Made by a program: the position numbers and the translations under genes. The notes under the pieces were generated by a model that had not been told where the DNA came from, made no database searches, and saw only the letters and a program-made list of their open reading frames with translations. Shown piece after piece: positions 30,358 through 40,640 of a stretch of DNA of 64,000 nucleotides. The DNA comes from Vibrio sp. NTOU-M3 (GTDB lineage Bacteria; Pseudomonadota; Gammaproteobacteria; Enterobacterales; Vibrionaceae), in NCBI RefSeq assembly GCF_040869035.1, contig NZ_CP162100.1, forward strand, positions 2,046,001-2,110,000, written 5' to 3'. Each line of letters opens with the position of its first letter. The first letter of the stretch is position 1.

Positions 30358-32601
30358 CTATTCTACTTGGTTACGCAGCATCTGCCTATACCAAGTCTGC
30401 CCTCGTCTTTGTCTTATTCCCTCAACACGCCATTTATTTTCGTAAAAATACACAGAGACCTGTCCGGACTCACCAGTGTCCATCCATTGGGTACCATTAT
30501 CTTGGTAACGCCGGACGACATCAGAGTGCGGTAACTTCCAGCGTCCTCCTTTTGCTAAGGACGCAATCGCTAAATCAGCATCGACCAGCTCAACAAAACG
30601 CGGAGTCGATGAGGTATTACTGCCGTGATGTGGAACAATGACGATATCGCTCGGTAACACCTCTGGTTGGCGCAGTAGCAACCATTCGGCAATTTGGTCA
30701 ATATCTCCCGTCAGCAGTACTGACTGAGAAGAGCGTTGATGAGTTACTCGGACAACGCATGAATGTGGATTATAGGGCCGAGAAACTTGCTTTGGTGGCC
30801 AAATAGCAACAAACGTTAACTCTCCCCACGTCCAATTTATCCCTTGTGAGCAAGGCTCTTGCCCTGCTCCATTTTGGCTACTCCGAACCCATGTCGGTTG
30901 CCAGTATTTAATTAGGTAAGGCGCACCTCCCGAATGGTCATTATCACCATGGCTTAAGATCATCCCTTCCAGTTGCGTGATCCCCCGTCTCGTTAATATT
31001 GGCGCAATCACATTTTCTGCCATACTCCCAAGCTCCCATGAGGCGCCCGTATCGTAGATAACGGCTTGCTCATCCTGTTCAATAACGATGGCTAAACCAT
31101 GACCGACATCAACTACATCCATTTGCCATAAATAGTTTTTATCTTGTTTGAAATTGAGCAATACGATCCCAATAGCAATCAATAGCCGCGTATACCGAGA
31201 CAACAATGGAAACATCATCAGATACAGTGCAAATGCAATAACCAGCCAACGCTGTTCACCTGAAATTGACCACCACGAAAGATCCGCAAACTCAATGGCA
31301 AATAACATGGGCTTTAACAGCCCATCAAGTAGCTCCCATACCAGCCAAACGCCAGGCAAAGACAATAAAGTCCAACTTAGGCCAAGGAACGCGATGGGAA
31401 CAACCAGAAATGAGAACCAAGGGACAAATATGAGGTTAAACAATGCCCCTGAAACACTGACTCCTTGGAAAAAGACAACCAGAATGGGTGCCATGAGAAC
31501 CGTTAGAAAACACTGCGCTTTAATGAATTGCCAACATCGATTTTCCGTCGTTGACGTTTGCATTAAAAAGTAAAAGATCACCCCAACCGCTAACATCGAT
31601 AACCAAAAGCTTGCCGCTACCGAAGAAAATGGATCAAACAGCAATAGGATCGCAAGACACAACAACCATTTAAGCTTGAAGGGAATGCGCCAGTTTAATT
31701 GCGCCATTATCACGTAAATCGCGCACATCAATAAGGCGCGAACCGTGGGTATCGAAAAGCCAGCAAGCCATGCATAAGCGAAAGCAAATAGTAATCCACT
31801 CAACACTGGCAGAGGCGTGAACACCGAATGAAAACGAATTAATTGAAAACCAATCAGCCACCCTAAACCAAAAGCAATGCCAATATGTAAACCTGAAATC
31901 GCAATTAAATGGCTTAACCCACTGGCTTTAAATGCCTCCCATACGCTTCGGCTGATATCACTGCGCTCAGCAAAAGTCAGCGCCTTAATAACGCCTTCAC
32001 TGGGAAGGTGGGCGATTTCACGCTCAACTTTAGAATACAACCACTGCCGCCAATGAAGTTGTTGTTCAACAATCAAGCTGTCTTGTCGTTTCACATTGCC
32101 TTGCGCCACCACACTACGCGATAAGGAGAAAGTCTCATTATCGAAACCCACCTCATTCATGCGACCATATATGTGCTTTATTTTTATTGAAGCTGAGATC
32201 TGCTCCCCTAAAGAGAGGGGAATTGGCGACACCAAACGAATTTTAGGTCGTTCGAAAATGCTTAATTCTTCGCCTTCAATTGATCTAACCACGACAATCC
32301 CTACAAAGCCGTGACTTATTTGCTTAAAAAAGCTGTCAACCTTTGCAGTTATGGTAATATCCTGACCGGCTTGGAAAAGCACATTTGTCTGATGTTGCAA
32401 GGCATTGCCTTTGAAAAGGACAACCAAAAATGCAATACCCAAACCTAAAAACCACCTGAATGGTTTAATCCAGATGCTGGTGATTAGGAAAAGCACACAG
32501 GGAACTGACCAGTACCAATTTGGCATCACACGCCAATATGGAGCGGTTATGATTAATAGAGATATTGACGATAGCGTCCAGTAATTAAAAAAGAGAGTCA
32601 T
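30358..32601 (-). CDS. comEC: ComEC/Rec2-family DNA internalisation protein
   Basis: A 747-residue polytopic protein. An N-terminal hydrophobic region with a DUF4131-like extracytoplasmic part (about residues 1-200) is followed by the Competence domain with many helices (about 200-480; GLSHLIAISGLHIGIAFGLG). A C-terminal metallo-beta-lactamase-like domain has LSHGDNDHSGG (near residue 550) and VPHHGSNTSS. ComEC forms the inner-membrane channel for single-stranded DNA in natural transformation, and Vibrio are naturally competent on chitin. The E. coli counterpart ycaI occupies the same place before msbA. Divergent from a DUF2062 gene, with an 8-base gap between the starts. Confidence 0.93.
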   Translation of the reverse strand: MTLFFNYWTLSSISLLIITAPYWRVMPNWYWSVPCVLFLITSIWIKPFRWFLGLGIAFLVVLFKGNALQHQTNVLFQAGQDITITAKVDSFFKQISHGFVGIVVVRSIEGEELSIFERPKIRLVSPIPLSLGEQISASIKIKHIYGRMNEVGFDNETFSLSRSVVAQGNVKRQDSLIVEQQLHWRQWLYSKVEREIAHLPSEGVIKALTFAERSDISRSVWEAFKASGLSHLIAISGLHIGIAFGLGWLIGFQLIRFHSVFTPLPVLSGLLFAFAYAWLAGFSIPTVRALLMCAIYVIMAQLNWRIPFKLKWLLCLAILLLFDPFSSVAASFWLSMLAVGVIFYFLMQTSTTENRCWQFIKAQCFLTVLMAPILVVFFQGVSVSGALFNLIFVPWFSFLVVPIAFLGLSWTLLSLPGVWLVWELLDGLLKPMLFAIEFADLSWWSISGEQRWLVIAFALYLMMFPLLSRYTRLLIAIGIVLLNFKQDKNYLWQMDVVDVGHGLAIVIEQDEQAVIYDTGASWELGSMAENVIAPILTRRGITQLEGMILSHGDNDHSGGAPYLIKYWQPTWVRSSQNGAGQEPCSQGINWTWGELTFVAIWPPKQVSRPYNPHSCVVRVTHQRSSQSVLLTGDIDQIAEWLLLRQPEVLPSDIVIVPHHGSNTSSTPRFVELVDADLAIASLAKGGRWKLPHSDVVRRYQDNGTQWMDTGESGQVSVYFYENKWRVEGIRQRRGQTWYRQMLRNQVE

Positions 32602-32609
32602 ATTCCCCT

Positions 32610-33119
32610 ATGCCAAGAAAGTTCATCAAACGATTTATGCCTGATCACGAGATGATTAAGCGTCAAAAGGCATTAAAGGTTTTTGGCAATGTCCTATATA
32701 ACCCAAACTTATGGTGCCTTAACCGCCGCTCTGCAGCTGGTGCATTTGCCGTTGGGCTCTTTATGGCGTTCGTCCCCCTACCGAGCCAGATGATCATGTC
32801 GGCAGGTCTTGCCATCTTATGCGGTGTTAATCTTCCTTTATCTGTTGCTTTGGTATGGGTGAGCAATCCCATCACCATGCCTGTATTGTTTTATTTCGCT
32901 TATAAAGTGGGGGCTTGGGTAATGCATGTCCCACCTCAGCATTTCCACTTTGAGCTTTCTTGGGACTTCATACTCAATCAAATGACCACCATTGGCCCTC
33001 CATTCTTGCTGGGTTGCCTAATATGTGGTGTCGTTTCAGCCATCGCAGGTTACTTCGGTATCAAAGGTTTATGGCGATACTCAGTGGTACGTAGCTGGCA
33101 GCAACGCCAATCACGTTAG
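32610..33119 (+). CDS. DUF2062 membrane protein
   Basis: A 169-residue protein with a basic N-terminus (MPRKFIKRFMPDHEMIKRQ) and two or three membrane segments (about residues 45-70, 75-100, 130-160). The motif SAAGAFAVGLFMAFVPLPSQMI and the following VSNPITMPVLFYFAYKVG are typical of DUF2062. The function is unknown; some larger members carry a glycosyltransferase domain, absent here. Divergent from comEC with only 8 bases between start codons, so promoters must lie inside the neighbouring coding sequence. Confidence 0.85.
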   Translation: MPRKFIKRFMPDHEMIKRQKALKVFGNVLYNPNLWCLNRRSAAGAFAVGLFMAFVPLPSQMIMSAGLAILCGVNLPLSVALVWVSNPITMPVLFYFAYKVGAWVMHVPPQHFHFELSWDFILNQMTTIGPPFLLGCLICGVVSAIAGYFGIKGLWRYSVVRSWQQRQSR

Positions 33120-33206
33120 TCGATCATCAGAAAGTCGAGAATATTGAGACACTCTTTTTCTAAACTGTGTCGCGATGAGTAAGAAATTCGGTGAAAACTA
33201 AGTATG

Positions 33207-33233
33207 AAAAAGGACCTTATCGGTCCTTTTTTT
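33207..33233. terminator. Bidirectional terminator between DUF2062 gene and lolE
   Basis: AAAAAGGACC/GGTCCTTTTT with a TTATC loop, in a convergent gap, with A- and T-runs on both sides. Confidence 0.88.
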
Positions 33234-33253
33234 GTATTGGAAACAAGCGGCTT

Positions 33254-34498
33254 TTATTTCGCACTCAAGACACTTGCGGGATTGAGTTGACTTGCTCTTG
33301 AAGCGGGATACCACGTTGCAAGCAAACTTAGAATTATCGCTGTGGAAGAAACCAACAGCACATCATTGAAATCCACTTGAGAAGGCAGGAAATCGACAAA
33401 ATAGATATCACCAGATAAAAACTGATGCCCAATCAGCGCTTCTAAACCTTTAACCAGTTGGGTGAGGTTTAACGCAATCAAGACACCAAGAATACTGCCG
33501 ATCACACTGCCTAATACACCAGAAAAAACGCCTTGCCAAACGAAAATGCGCTTCACTAAACCATCGGTTGCCCCCATCGTTCGTAAAATCGCAATCTCAG
33601 CAGCCCGATCTTTCACCGCCATCATGAGCGTAGATACAATATTAAAGCTAGCCACACCAATCACTAAGACCATGACGAGATACATAATGGTGCGCACTAG
33701 CTGAATATCACGGTACAAGAAACCATATTTCTGTTGCCAGCTTCGTAAATAGACATACACATCTAAGGTGTTTCCTGCTTCTCGAATGATTTGAGTTGCT
33801 TGCAGAACATCACTCACTTTTACCGCTACACCGCTCACACCCTGCCCAAGCTGCGCATAATTTTGCGCGTCCTGAAGAGGAATTAAGGCAAGGTTGTGGT
33901 CAATTTGCCCATTTAAGCGCAGCAAACCTGCAACCTGAACGCGAACACGTTTAGGCGCTTGTACTTTACTGGTACCGCTATTGGGTGGGATCATGAGTGT
34001 AATAAAGTCACCCTTTTCAACCCCTAATAATTCAGCAACCCCTTGTCCTAAAATGGCTTGCTGATGACCCGGTTTGAACTCTTGCCACACGGAGGGATCA
34101 ATGAAGTTGGTTAAGCTTGAAACCTGTTTCTCCTGTTCATGGTCAATACCACGCACTTCAATGGCTTTTAGCTCTCGGCCTTTTTCAGCCAAAGCAGTCA
34201 ACTTTACATAGGGTGCGGCAGCTTCAATTTTGGGGTGTTTTTCCGCTTGTAAAACGACTTCTCTCCAATCTTGGATCGGTGCTTTCACCCCTTCAAATTC
34301 GCCATGAGAGATCACCGAAAGAACGCGATTTTTCAGCTCCCGCTCGAAGCCATTCATCGCCGATAAACCAATAATGATGACCGCAACACCAACCGTAATG
34401 CCAATGGTGGAAGAAAGTGAGATAAAGGAAACCATTTTGTTTCGCTGTTTAGCTCGACTAAAGCGGCCACCAATAAAAAGTGACAGAGAAGAGAACAC
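33254..34498 (-). CDS. lolE: Lipoprotein-releasing system membrane subunit LolE
   Basis: A 414-residue inner-membrane protein with one N-terminal helix (about residues 25-48), a large periplasmic domain (about 49-270) and three C-terminal helices. It contains SAMNGFERELKNR and DRAAEIAILRTMGATDG, collinear with E. coli LolE (414). With LolC and LolD it lifts outer-membrane lipoproteins from the inner membrane to LolA. It starts with GTG at 34498, immediately after the lolD TAG, and is last in lolCDE. The N-terminal pattern and periplasmic domain favour LolE over LolC. Confidence 0.93.
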   Translation of the reverse strand: MFSSLSLFIGGRFSRAKQRNKMVSFISLSSTIGITVGVAVIIIGLSAMNGFERELKNRVLSVISHGEFEGVKAPIQDWREVVLQAEKHPKIEAAAPYVKLTALAEKGRELKAIEVRGIDHEQEKQVSSLTNFIDPSVWQEFKPGHQQAILGQGVAELLGVEKGDFITLMIPPNSGTSKVQAPKRVRVQVAGLLRLNGQIDHNLALIPLQDAQNYAQLGQGVSGVAVKVSDVLQATQIIREAGNTLDVYVYLRSWQQKYGFLYRDIQLVRTIMYLVMVLVIGVASFNIVSTLMMAVKDRAAEIAILRTMGATDGLVKRIFVWQGVFSGVLGSVIGSILGVLIALNLTQLVKGLEALIGHQFLSGDIYFVDFLPSQVDFNDVLLVSSTAIILSLLATWYPASRASQLNPASVLSAK

Positions 34499-35185
34499 CT
34501 AAACGCCCTCCACATTAATCAACAAGCCATCTTGCATATGCAGTTGGCGATCCATTTTAGCCGCCAGTTCACCGTCGTGGGTTACCACCAAAAATGCTGT
34601 GCCAGACTCTTGATTCAATTCACGCATAAGATCGTATATGGCCAGTGCGGTTTTATGATCCAGGTTACCCGTCGGTTCGTCAGCCAACACTAAATCTGGG
34701 CTGTTAACTAACGCTCGAGCAATAGCGACACGTTGCCTTTCCCCACCCGATAACTCAGAAGGACGGTGATCAATTCGATGACTCAGTCCAACCTTATCGA
34801 GCAATGCTTGAGCCGACTTTTTTGCCTCATTGACGTTCATGCCACCAATCAGTAGAGGCATAGCGGCATTTTCTAACGCAGAAAAATCAGACAACAAGTG
34901 ATGAAACTGATAAACAAAACCCAAATGCTTGTTGCGCAGCTTAGCTTGTTTATTTGAACTCAGCTTTGCCAAATCTTGACCAAGAAAATTCACATGCCCT
35001 TCTGTTGCGTCATCAAGAGCGCCTAGAATATGAAGCAATGTACTTTTCCCCGAGCCAGAGGTACCAATAATGGACGCGAGCTCTCCACGATTAAGATCGA
35101 AGCTCACACCTTTCAAGACCTGAGTATCCAACGCTCCTTCATGATACGTTTTACATACATTACGACACTGTAAAAGATTACTCAT
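34499..35185 (-). CDS. lolD: Lipoprotein-releasing ABC transporter ATPase LolD
   Basis: A 228-residue ABC ATPase: Walker [11 protein letters not shown]-loop [16 protein letters not shown], signature LSGGERQR, Walker [13 protein letters not shown] and H-loop VVTHD. The LolD-type phrase [12 protein letters not shown] is distinctive. It powers LolCE. Its start overlaps the end of lolC by 8 bases, and its TAG is directly followed by the lolE GTG. Confidence 0.95.
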   Translation of the reverse strand: MSNLLQCRNVCKTYHEGALDTQVLKGVSFDLNRGELASIIGTSGSGKSTLLHILGALDDATEGHVNFLGQDLAKLSSNKQAKLRNKHLGFVYQFHHLLSDFSALENAAMPLLIGGMNVNEAKKSAQALLDKVGLSHRIDHRPSELSGGERQRVAIARALVNSPDLVLADEPTGNLDHKTALAIYDLMRELNQESGTAFLVVTHDGELAAKMDRQLHMQDGLLINVEGV

Positions 35186-36386
35186 ATCTCAAAGCCTCAG
35201 CTGGTTTCACCGCAGACGCGCGGTACGAAGGAAATAGTGTTGCCAGCAAACTCAGAGCGATGGCTAAAATGACAACAACAATAATTTGAATAGGATTAAT
35301 TAAAATTGGCAGCTCACCGCCAACGGAGAACAATGCAATACCCATGGTTTCTAATAATGCATTGAGGTTACTGGCCAGCATGACACCAAGACCTCCACCA
35401 ACTAATGCACCAATTACCCCGCTACTTGCGCCTTGAACCATAAATATGGCGAGGATCTGGCTATCTCGCATCCCTTGAGTTTTTAAAATCGCGACTTCAG
35501 ACTGCTTCTCCATCACCACCATGATCAGCGCAGAGATAATATTAAAAGCAGCAACACCAACAATCAGACCAAGCATCAGCCCCATCATGTTTTTTTCCAT
35601 GCGGACAGCTTGAAACAACTCACCACGTTGGTCACGCCAATCTTGCCACTGCCAACCTTGAGGTAGCTCATGGCGAGATAAATCCCCAACAACAAAAGGA
35701 TCATCAAAAAAGAGTCGCCACCCGGTCATGCGGTCACTCTTCATTCTCATTAATCTTGCTGCGTCATCAATGTGTGTGAGCATAAGTTGCCCGTCGACAT
35801 CGGAACCTGTGTTATAGATCCCTGCGACAGTAAAAATGCGTTGGCTAGGAATGCGTCCCAAAGGAGTGAACTGGCTGGCACTTGTCACCATTAAACGAAC
35901 TTTGTCGCCCATGGTCACATCGAGCGCTCTCGCCAATGTATGACCAATAAAAATTTGATACTCACCAGCCTTCATCGCAGACAAACGTCCTGCAATCAAA
36001 TGGCGCTCGATCGGGTCATGATCACTAGGTTTGATGCCAATTAACAAACCTGCCGTCAGTTGAGAAGCACTTTGAATCACGGCTTCACTTTGAACAATTG
36101 GTTCAGGATGACCAGCGGAAGAAAGCTGACGGACAAACTCAGGTGGCGTATCGGTACGTTCTGTCTTACCACCAGACTGTGAAACAACAGCCTGTGGAAG
36201 CACACCGAGAATGCGCCCCTTCAGTTGGGCTTCAAAGCCATTCATCACCGATAAAACCGTCACCAGCGACATGACCCCGATAGTAATACCAGCCGTAGAC
36301 ATATATGAAACAAATCGGCTGAACCTATCACCGGAGCGTCCACGCAAGTATCGTAAGCCGATGAAGGCTGAAACAGGATGAAACAT
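35178..36386 (-). CDS. lolC: Lipoprotein-releasing system membrane subunit LolC
   Basis: A 402-residue inner-membrane protein. I choose the ATG at 36386 ([17 protein letters not shown]) rather than 36398, because the family starts there. It has an N-terminal helix (about residues 22-48), a periplasmic domain, and three C-terminal helices ending [17 protein letters not shown]. LolC contacts LolA through its periplasmic hook. It is the first gene of lolCDE; the 165-base gap to the divergent PilZ gene should hold the promoter. Confidence 0.92.
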   Translation of the reverse strand: MFHPVSAFIGLRYLRGRSGDRFSRFVSYMSTAGITIGVMSLVTVLSVMNGFEAQLKGRILGVLPQAVVSQSGGKTERTDTPPEFVRQLSSAGHPEPIVQSEAVIQSASQLTAGLLIGIKPSDHDPIERHLIAGRLSAMKAGEYQIFIGHTLARALDVTMGDKVRLMVTSASQFTPLGRIPSQRIFTVAGIYNTGSDVDGQLMLTHIDDAARLMRMKSDRMTGWRLFFDDPFVVGDLSRHELPQGWQWQDWRDQRGELFQAVRMEKNMMGLMLGLIVGVAAFNIISALIMVVMEKQSEVAILKTQGMRDSQILAIFMVQGASSGVIGALVGGGLGVMLASNLNALLETMGIALFSVGGELPILINPIQIIVVVILAIALSLLATLFPSYRASAVKPAEALRYE

Positions 36387-36551
36387 ATTGGAAACCAAGA
36401 GTAATTGATGGCTGATACTGTAACGATTAATAGCTGAGGGTTGTAGCCCTAATTTGCTAATTAGCCGTCAAAATGTGTGATAAACAACGACATATCTTGA
36501 TTAGTTTGCAGGTATGTCGATAATCAGAACATTAAAAGAAGGAATAGTTGC

Positions 36552-37121
36552 ATGACAGAGCAAGAATTTTTTACCGTTCACCACCAGATGACCGTCAATG
36601 TTGAGCCATTGTCCGCCGATTTTGTGCTTCCTTCTAACGAGGTTTTTGTTAGCGAAATACCAGCACCTTTTCTTGTTGCCAGTGAATTTAGTCAACTTGA
36701 CCAACTCAGTGATAATGCAAGAAGTGAGCTAAAGACGCACGAACTAAAGCATGTCATTGCATTGCTGGATAACCAAAACGAAAAACTCAATTTACTCCTG
36801 ACGTTTATGCTCTCTCAGCAAGATGACACAACACATCGCTCGACAACCACCCGCTTTGGCGCGAGCCTATTCACTTATCGCGCTCGTACCCCATTACAAA
36901 CAGGGCAAAAAGCGAGAGTGAAACTGTTTCTAGAGCATCCAGCAGCAGCCATCTATTGCTACGCTCACTGTGTCAGTGTTGAGCAAGAAGCGAACGATAC
37001 ACTCATTACGATGAAATACGATTTATTACGTGATATTGATGAAGACTTACTCATCAAAGCAGCGCTTTATCAACAACAAAAACTCTTGCGCCAACGCTCT
37101 CTAAATCGTGATAAAAAATAA
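36552..37121 (+). CDS. PilZ-domain-like protein (PlzB-like)
   Basis: A 189-residue soluble protein between lolC and mfd. The V. cholerae PilZ gene plzB occupies this same position in my recollection, which supports the call. The C-terminal half (about residues 90-165) reads as a PilZ-like beta-barrel: FGASLFTYRARTPLQTGQKARVKLFLE. The usual c-di-GMP motifs RxxxR and D/NxSxxG are not intact; the nearest are HRSTTTR and TRFGAS. Binding of c-di-GMP is therefore doubtful. It starts 8 bases before mfd and may be cotranscribed with it. Confidence 0.7.
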   Translation: MTEQEFFTVHHQMTVNVEPLSADFVLPSNEVFVSEIPAPFLVASEFSQLDQLSDNARSELKTHELKHVIALLDNQNEKLNLLLTFMLSQQDDTTHRSTTTRFGASLFTYRARTPLQTGQKARVKLFLEHPAAAIYCYAHCVSVEQEANDTLITMKYDLLRDIDEDLLIKAALYQQQKLLRQRSLNRDKK

Positions 37122-37129
37122 TACTGATC

Positions 37130-40100
37130 ATGCCTAAAACATCTTTACTCAATCTGGCATCACCTGCAAAAGCCGGAGATAAAAAATTCGTCGGGAATCT
37201 GCCCGGCTCTGCCCTTGCCTTAACCATCGCCGAACTTGCGGTGCAGCATAAGGGGCATACTCTTCTAGCCGTTCCTGATCCTCAAACTGCGCTTAAGTTG
37301 CAACAAGAGATCGAACAGTTCACCACCTACGATGTTGCCTTGTTCCCTGACTGGGAAACCCTACCTTACGATAACTTTTCGCCACACCAAGAAATCATAT
37401 CGGATCGTATTTCAAGGCTATATCAGCTTCCTACTCAGCAGTCTGGCATTACAATTGTGCCTGTCAGTACATTGTTGCAACGCCAATCGCCTCGCGATTT
37501 CTTAATGCAGCACACTTTGATGGTCAAGACTGGCGATCGTTACTCATTGGAAAAACTGCGTCTTCAGTTGGAAAAATCCGGCTATCGTCATGCTGACCAA
37601 GTATTTGGTCCTGGTGAATATGCGAGTCGAGGCTCAATCATCGACCTCTTCCCGATGGGGGCCAGCGACCCATTCCGTATTGACTTCTTTGATGATGAAA
37701 TTGATACCATCCGTACTTTTGACCCAGAAAACCAGCGCTCGATTGAGGATGTCACAGAAATACGCCTACTCCCGGCGCATGAGTTCCCAACTTCAGAAAC
37801 AGCGATTGAGGATTTTCGAATCCGCTGGCGCCAACGATTTGAAGCGCGCCGCGAGCCAGAATCTGTGTATATGCAAGTCAGCAAAGGCACATGGCCAGCA
37901 GGGATCGAATACTGGCAACCGCTGTTTTTTGAAAAAACCGAAACCTTATTCGACTATATTGCAGACGACAGTCAACTCATTACCGTAGGTGATATCGAAT
38001 CTGCAGTCGACACCTTCCTCACTGATGTCGACTATAGATACGACCAACGTAAAGTTGACCCATTACGGCCGTTACTGCCACCAGAAGAACTCTGGTTAAA
38101 GAAAGATGAGCTGTTTACTCACTTTAAACAACTACCTCAATGCCGTTTGACCATTGAAGCTGTGACAGAAAAACAAGGGCGAGCTAACCCAGAGTTTGCC
38201 CCTCTTCCCGATCTAGCTGTTCAGCATCAGAACAAAGAACCGATGGCAGCATTGAGGCAGTTTGCAGAAAGCTACACCGGTAAAATCGTCTTCTCCGTAG
38301 AGTCTGAAGGCCGACGTGAAGCATTACTCGAACTGTTACAACGCATCAAACTCAGACCCATTGAATTTACCCGCTTTTCAGAAGCACTGGCATCAAACGA
38401 TAAATTCTCTTTGGTGCTAGGTGCGGCAGAACATGGTTTCTTGTTCGGTGAGCAACAATTAGCACTGATTTGTGAAAGTGATTTACTCGGTGATCGCGTC
38501 ATTCAAAGACGCAGAAAAGACCGTAAAGCGACCAACAGTGATGCAGTAATCCGCAACTTAGCGGAGCTTAAACCCGGCCAACCAGTGGTCCACATCGACC
38601 ACGGTATTGGTCGCTACCTTGGCTTGCAAACCCTCGAAGCTGGCGGCATGACCACAGAATACGTCACGCTGGAATACCAAAATGAAGCCAAACTGTACGT
38701 TCCTGTCGCTTCACTTAACCTGATCAGTCGTTATTCAGGTGGTGCCGAAGAAGGCGCACCATTACACAAGCTAGGTGGCGAAGCTTGGGCAAAAGCACGT
38801 AGAAAAGCCGCTGAGAAAGTGCGCGACGTTGCTGCTGAATTGCTCGATGTGTACGCAAAGCGTGAGTTGAAGCCAGGTTACAAATTCGCACTCGATAGAG
38901 ATCAATACGCCACATTTAAGGCCGGTTTCCCATTTGAAGAAACTGATGATCAATCTATGGCAATCAATGCCGTCATGTCTGATATGTGCCAAGCGAAAGC
39001 GATGGACCGCCTTGTTTGTGGTGACGTTGGCTTTGGTAAAACGGAAGTGGCAATGCGTGCGGCTTTTCTTGCAACAGATAATGGCAAACAGGTCGCAGTG
39101 CTGGTTCCTACAACGTTGTTGGCTCAGCAGCATTTTGAAAACTTCCGCGACCGTTTTGCTAACTTACCGATCCGTGTGGAAGTGCTATCACGATTCAAAA
39201 CCGCAAAAGAGCAAAAACAAGTGTTGCAAGATGTGGCAGATGGAAAAGTTGATCTGGTTGTCGGTACCCATAAACTGCTGTCTAACGACATACAGTTTAA
39301 AGATCTTGGACTACTCATCGTCGACGAAGAACACCGCTTCGGTGTACGTCAAAAAGAAAAAATGAAAGCGATGCGCGCGGATGTTGATATTCTCACACTC
39401 ACCGCAACACCGATTCCAAGAACCTTGAACATGGCAATGAGTGGCATGCGCGATCTTTCCATCATCGCAACCCCACCCGCTCGCCGCCTTGCGATTAAGA
39501 CATTTGTACGCCAAAAAGACGATGCAATTACTCGTGAAGCCGTGCTGCGTGAGATCATGCGTGGTGGTCAGGTTTACTTCCTGCATAATCAGGTCGAAAC
39601 CATTGATAAAGTCGCCGACGATTTAGCAAAACTCATCCCCGAAGCGCGGATAACCGTTGCTCATGGACAAATGCGTGAGCGCGAGCTTGAGCGCATTATG
39701 AATGACTTCTACCATCAGCGATTCAACCTGCTGGTGTGTACCACCATCATTGAAACCGGCATTGACGTACCAACAGCCAATACCATTATCATGGATCGTG
39801 CTGACAACCTGGGTCTTGCGCAGTTGCATCAATTGAGAGGCCGTGTTGGTCGTTCACACCATCAAGCTTATGCCTATCTATTGACGCCACATCCGAAAGC
39901 GATGACTAAGGATGCAGTGAAACGTCTCGATGCCATTGCTTCCTTGGAAGACTTAGGGGCTGGTTTTACGCTTGCAACGCACGATCTAGAAATCCGTGGT
40001 GCAGGTGAGTTGCTTGGCGATGAGCAAAGTGGTCAGATCCAATCCGTTGGCTTTACACTTTATATGGAAATGCTGGAACAGGCCGTGGAAGCGTTAAAAG

Positions 40101-40591
40101 AAGGCAAAGAGCCATCGTTGGATGAACTACTTCGCGAACAGACCGAAGTCGAAATGCGTCTACCAGCCCTTCTTCCTGATGATTATATTCCAGACGTGAA
40201 CACCCGTTTATCCATGTATAAACAGATCGCGAGCGTAACCAGTAATGAAGAGCTTAACGAGCTCAAGGTTGAGCTGATTGATCGTTTTGGTCTGCTCCCA
40301 GATGCGACAAAAAATCTGCTTTCTGTTTCACAGCTGAAACTGGATGCCGCAAAACTGAAAATCAAGAAAATTGAGGCTCACGATAAGGGTGGATTCATCG
40401 AGTTCTATCCGGACGCTGACATTAACCCGACATACTTGGTTAAACTATTGCAATCTCAGCCACAAAAATTCGCGATGGAAGGGCCAACTAAGTTCAAGTT
40501 TGCTGTACCATTGACCGACAGACGTAAGCGAATCCAATTTGTTGCTGACATGTTGGGCGAATTCCAACAAAATTTATTACCAACTGCCTGA
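37130..40591 (+). CDS. mfd: Transcription-repair coupling factor Mfd
   Basis: A 1153-residue superfamily 2 translocase. The UvrB-like N-terminal module is recognisable by FPDWETLPYDNFSPHQEI and GEYASRGSIIDLFP. The RNA polymerase-interacting region (about residues 480-560) contains PGQPVVHIDHGIGRY. The translocase has Walker A GDVGFGKTEVA, DEEH box LLIVDEEHRFG and TATPIPRTL, followed by LRGRVGRS (motif VI). The C-terminal D7 domain ends the protein. Mfd removes RNA polymerase stalled at lesions and recruits UvrA. Length agrees with E. coli Mfd (1148). Confidence 0.96.
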   Translation: MPKTSLLNLASPAKAGDKKFVGNLPGSALALTIAELAVQHKGHTLLAVPDPQTALKLQQEIEQFTTYDVALFPDWETLPYDNFSPHQEIISDRISRLYQLPTQQSGITIVPVSTLLQRQSPRDFLMQHTLMVKTGDRYSLEKLRLQLEKSGYRHADQVFGPGEYASRGSIIDLFPMGASDPFRIDFFDDEIDTIRTFDPENQRSIEDVTEIRLLPAHEFPTSETAIEDFRIRWRQRFEARREPESVYMQVSKGTWPAGIEYWQPLFFEKTETLFDYIADDSQLITVGDIESAVDTFLTDVDYRYDQRKVDPLRPLLPPEELWLKKDELFTHFKQLPQCRLTIEAVTEKQGRANPEFAPLPDLAVQHQNKEPMAALRQFAESYTGKIVFSVESEGRREALLELLQRIKLRPIEFTRFSEALASNDKFSLVLGAAEHGFLFGEQQLALICESDLLGDRVIQRRRKDRKATNSDAVIRNLAELKPGQPVVHIDHGIGRYLGLQTLEAGGMTTEYVTLEYQNEAKLYVPVASLNLISRYSGGAEEGAPLHKLGGEAWAKARRKAAEKVRDVAAELLDVYAKRELKPGYKFALDRDQYATFKAGFPFEETDDQSMAINAVMSDMCQAKAMDRLVCGDVGFGKTEVAMRAAFLATDNGKQVAVLVPTTLLAQQHFENFRDRFANLPIRVEVLSRFKTAKEQKQVLQDVADGKVDLVVGTHKLLSNDIQFKDLGLLIVDEEHRFGVRQKEKMKAMRADVDILTLTATPIPRTLNMAMSGMRDLSIIATPPARRLAIKTFVRQKDDAITREAVLREIMRGGQVYFLHNQVETIDKVADDLAKLIPEARITVAHGQMRERELERIMNDFYHQRFNLLVCTTIIETGIDVPTANTIIMDRADNLGLAQLHQLRGRVGRSHHQAYAYLLTPHPKAMTKDAVKRLDAIASLEDLGAGFTLATHDLEIRGAGELLGDEQSGQIQSVGFTLYMEMLEQAVEALKEGKEPSLDELLREQTEVEMRLPALLPDDYIPDVNTRLSMYKQIASVTSNEELNELKVELIDRFGLLPDATKNLLSVSQLKLDAAKLKIKKIEAHDKGGFIEFYPDADINPTYLVKLLQSQPQKFAMEGPTKFKFAVPLTDRRKRIQFVADMLGEFQQNLLPTA

Positions 40592-40640
40592 ATAATCGGG
40601 TGAAAATTAATAGCTACTGACATCTAGCGATGGAGTGATG

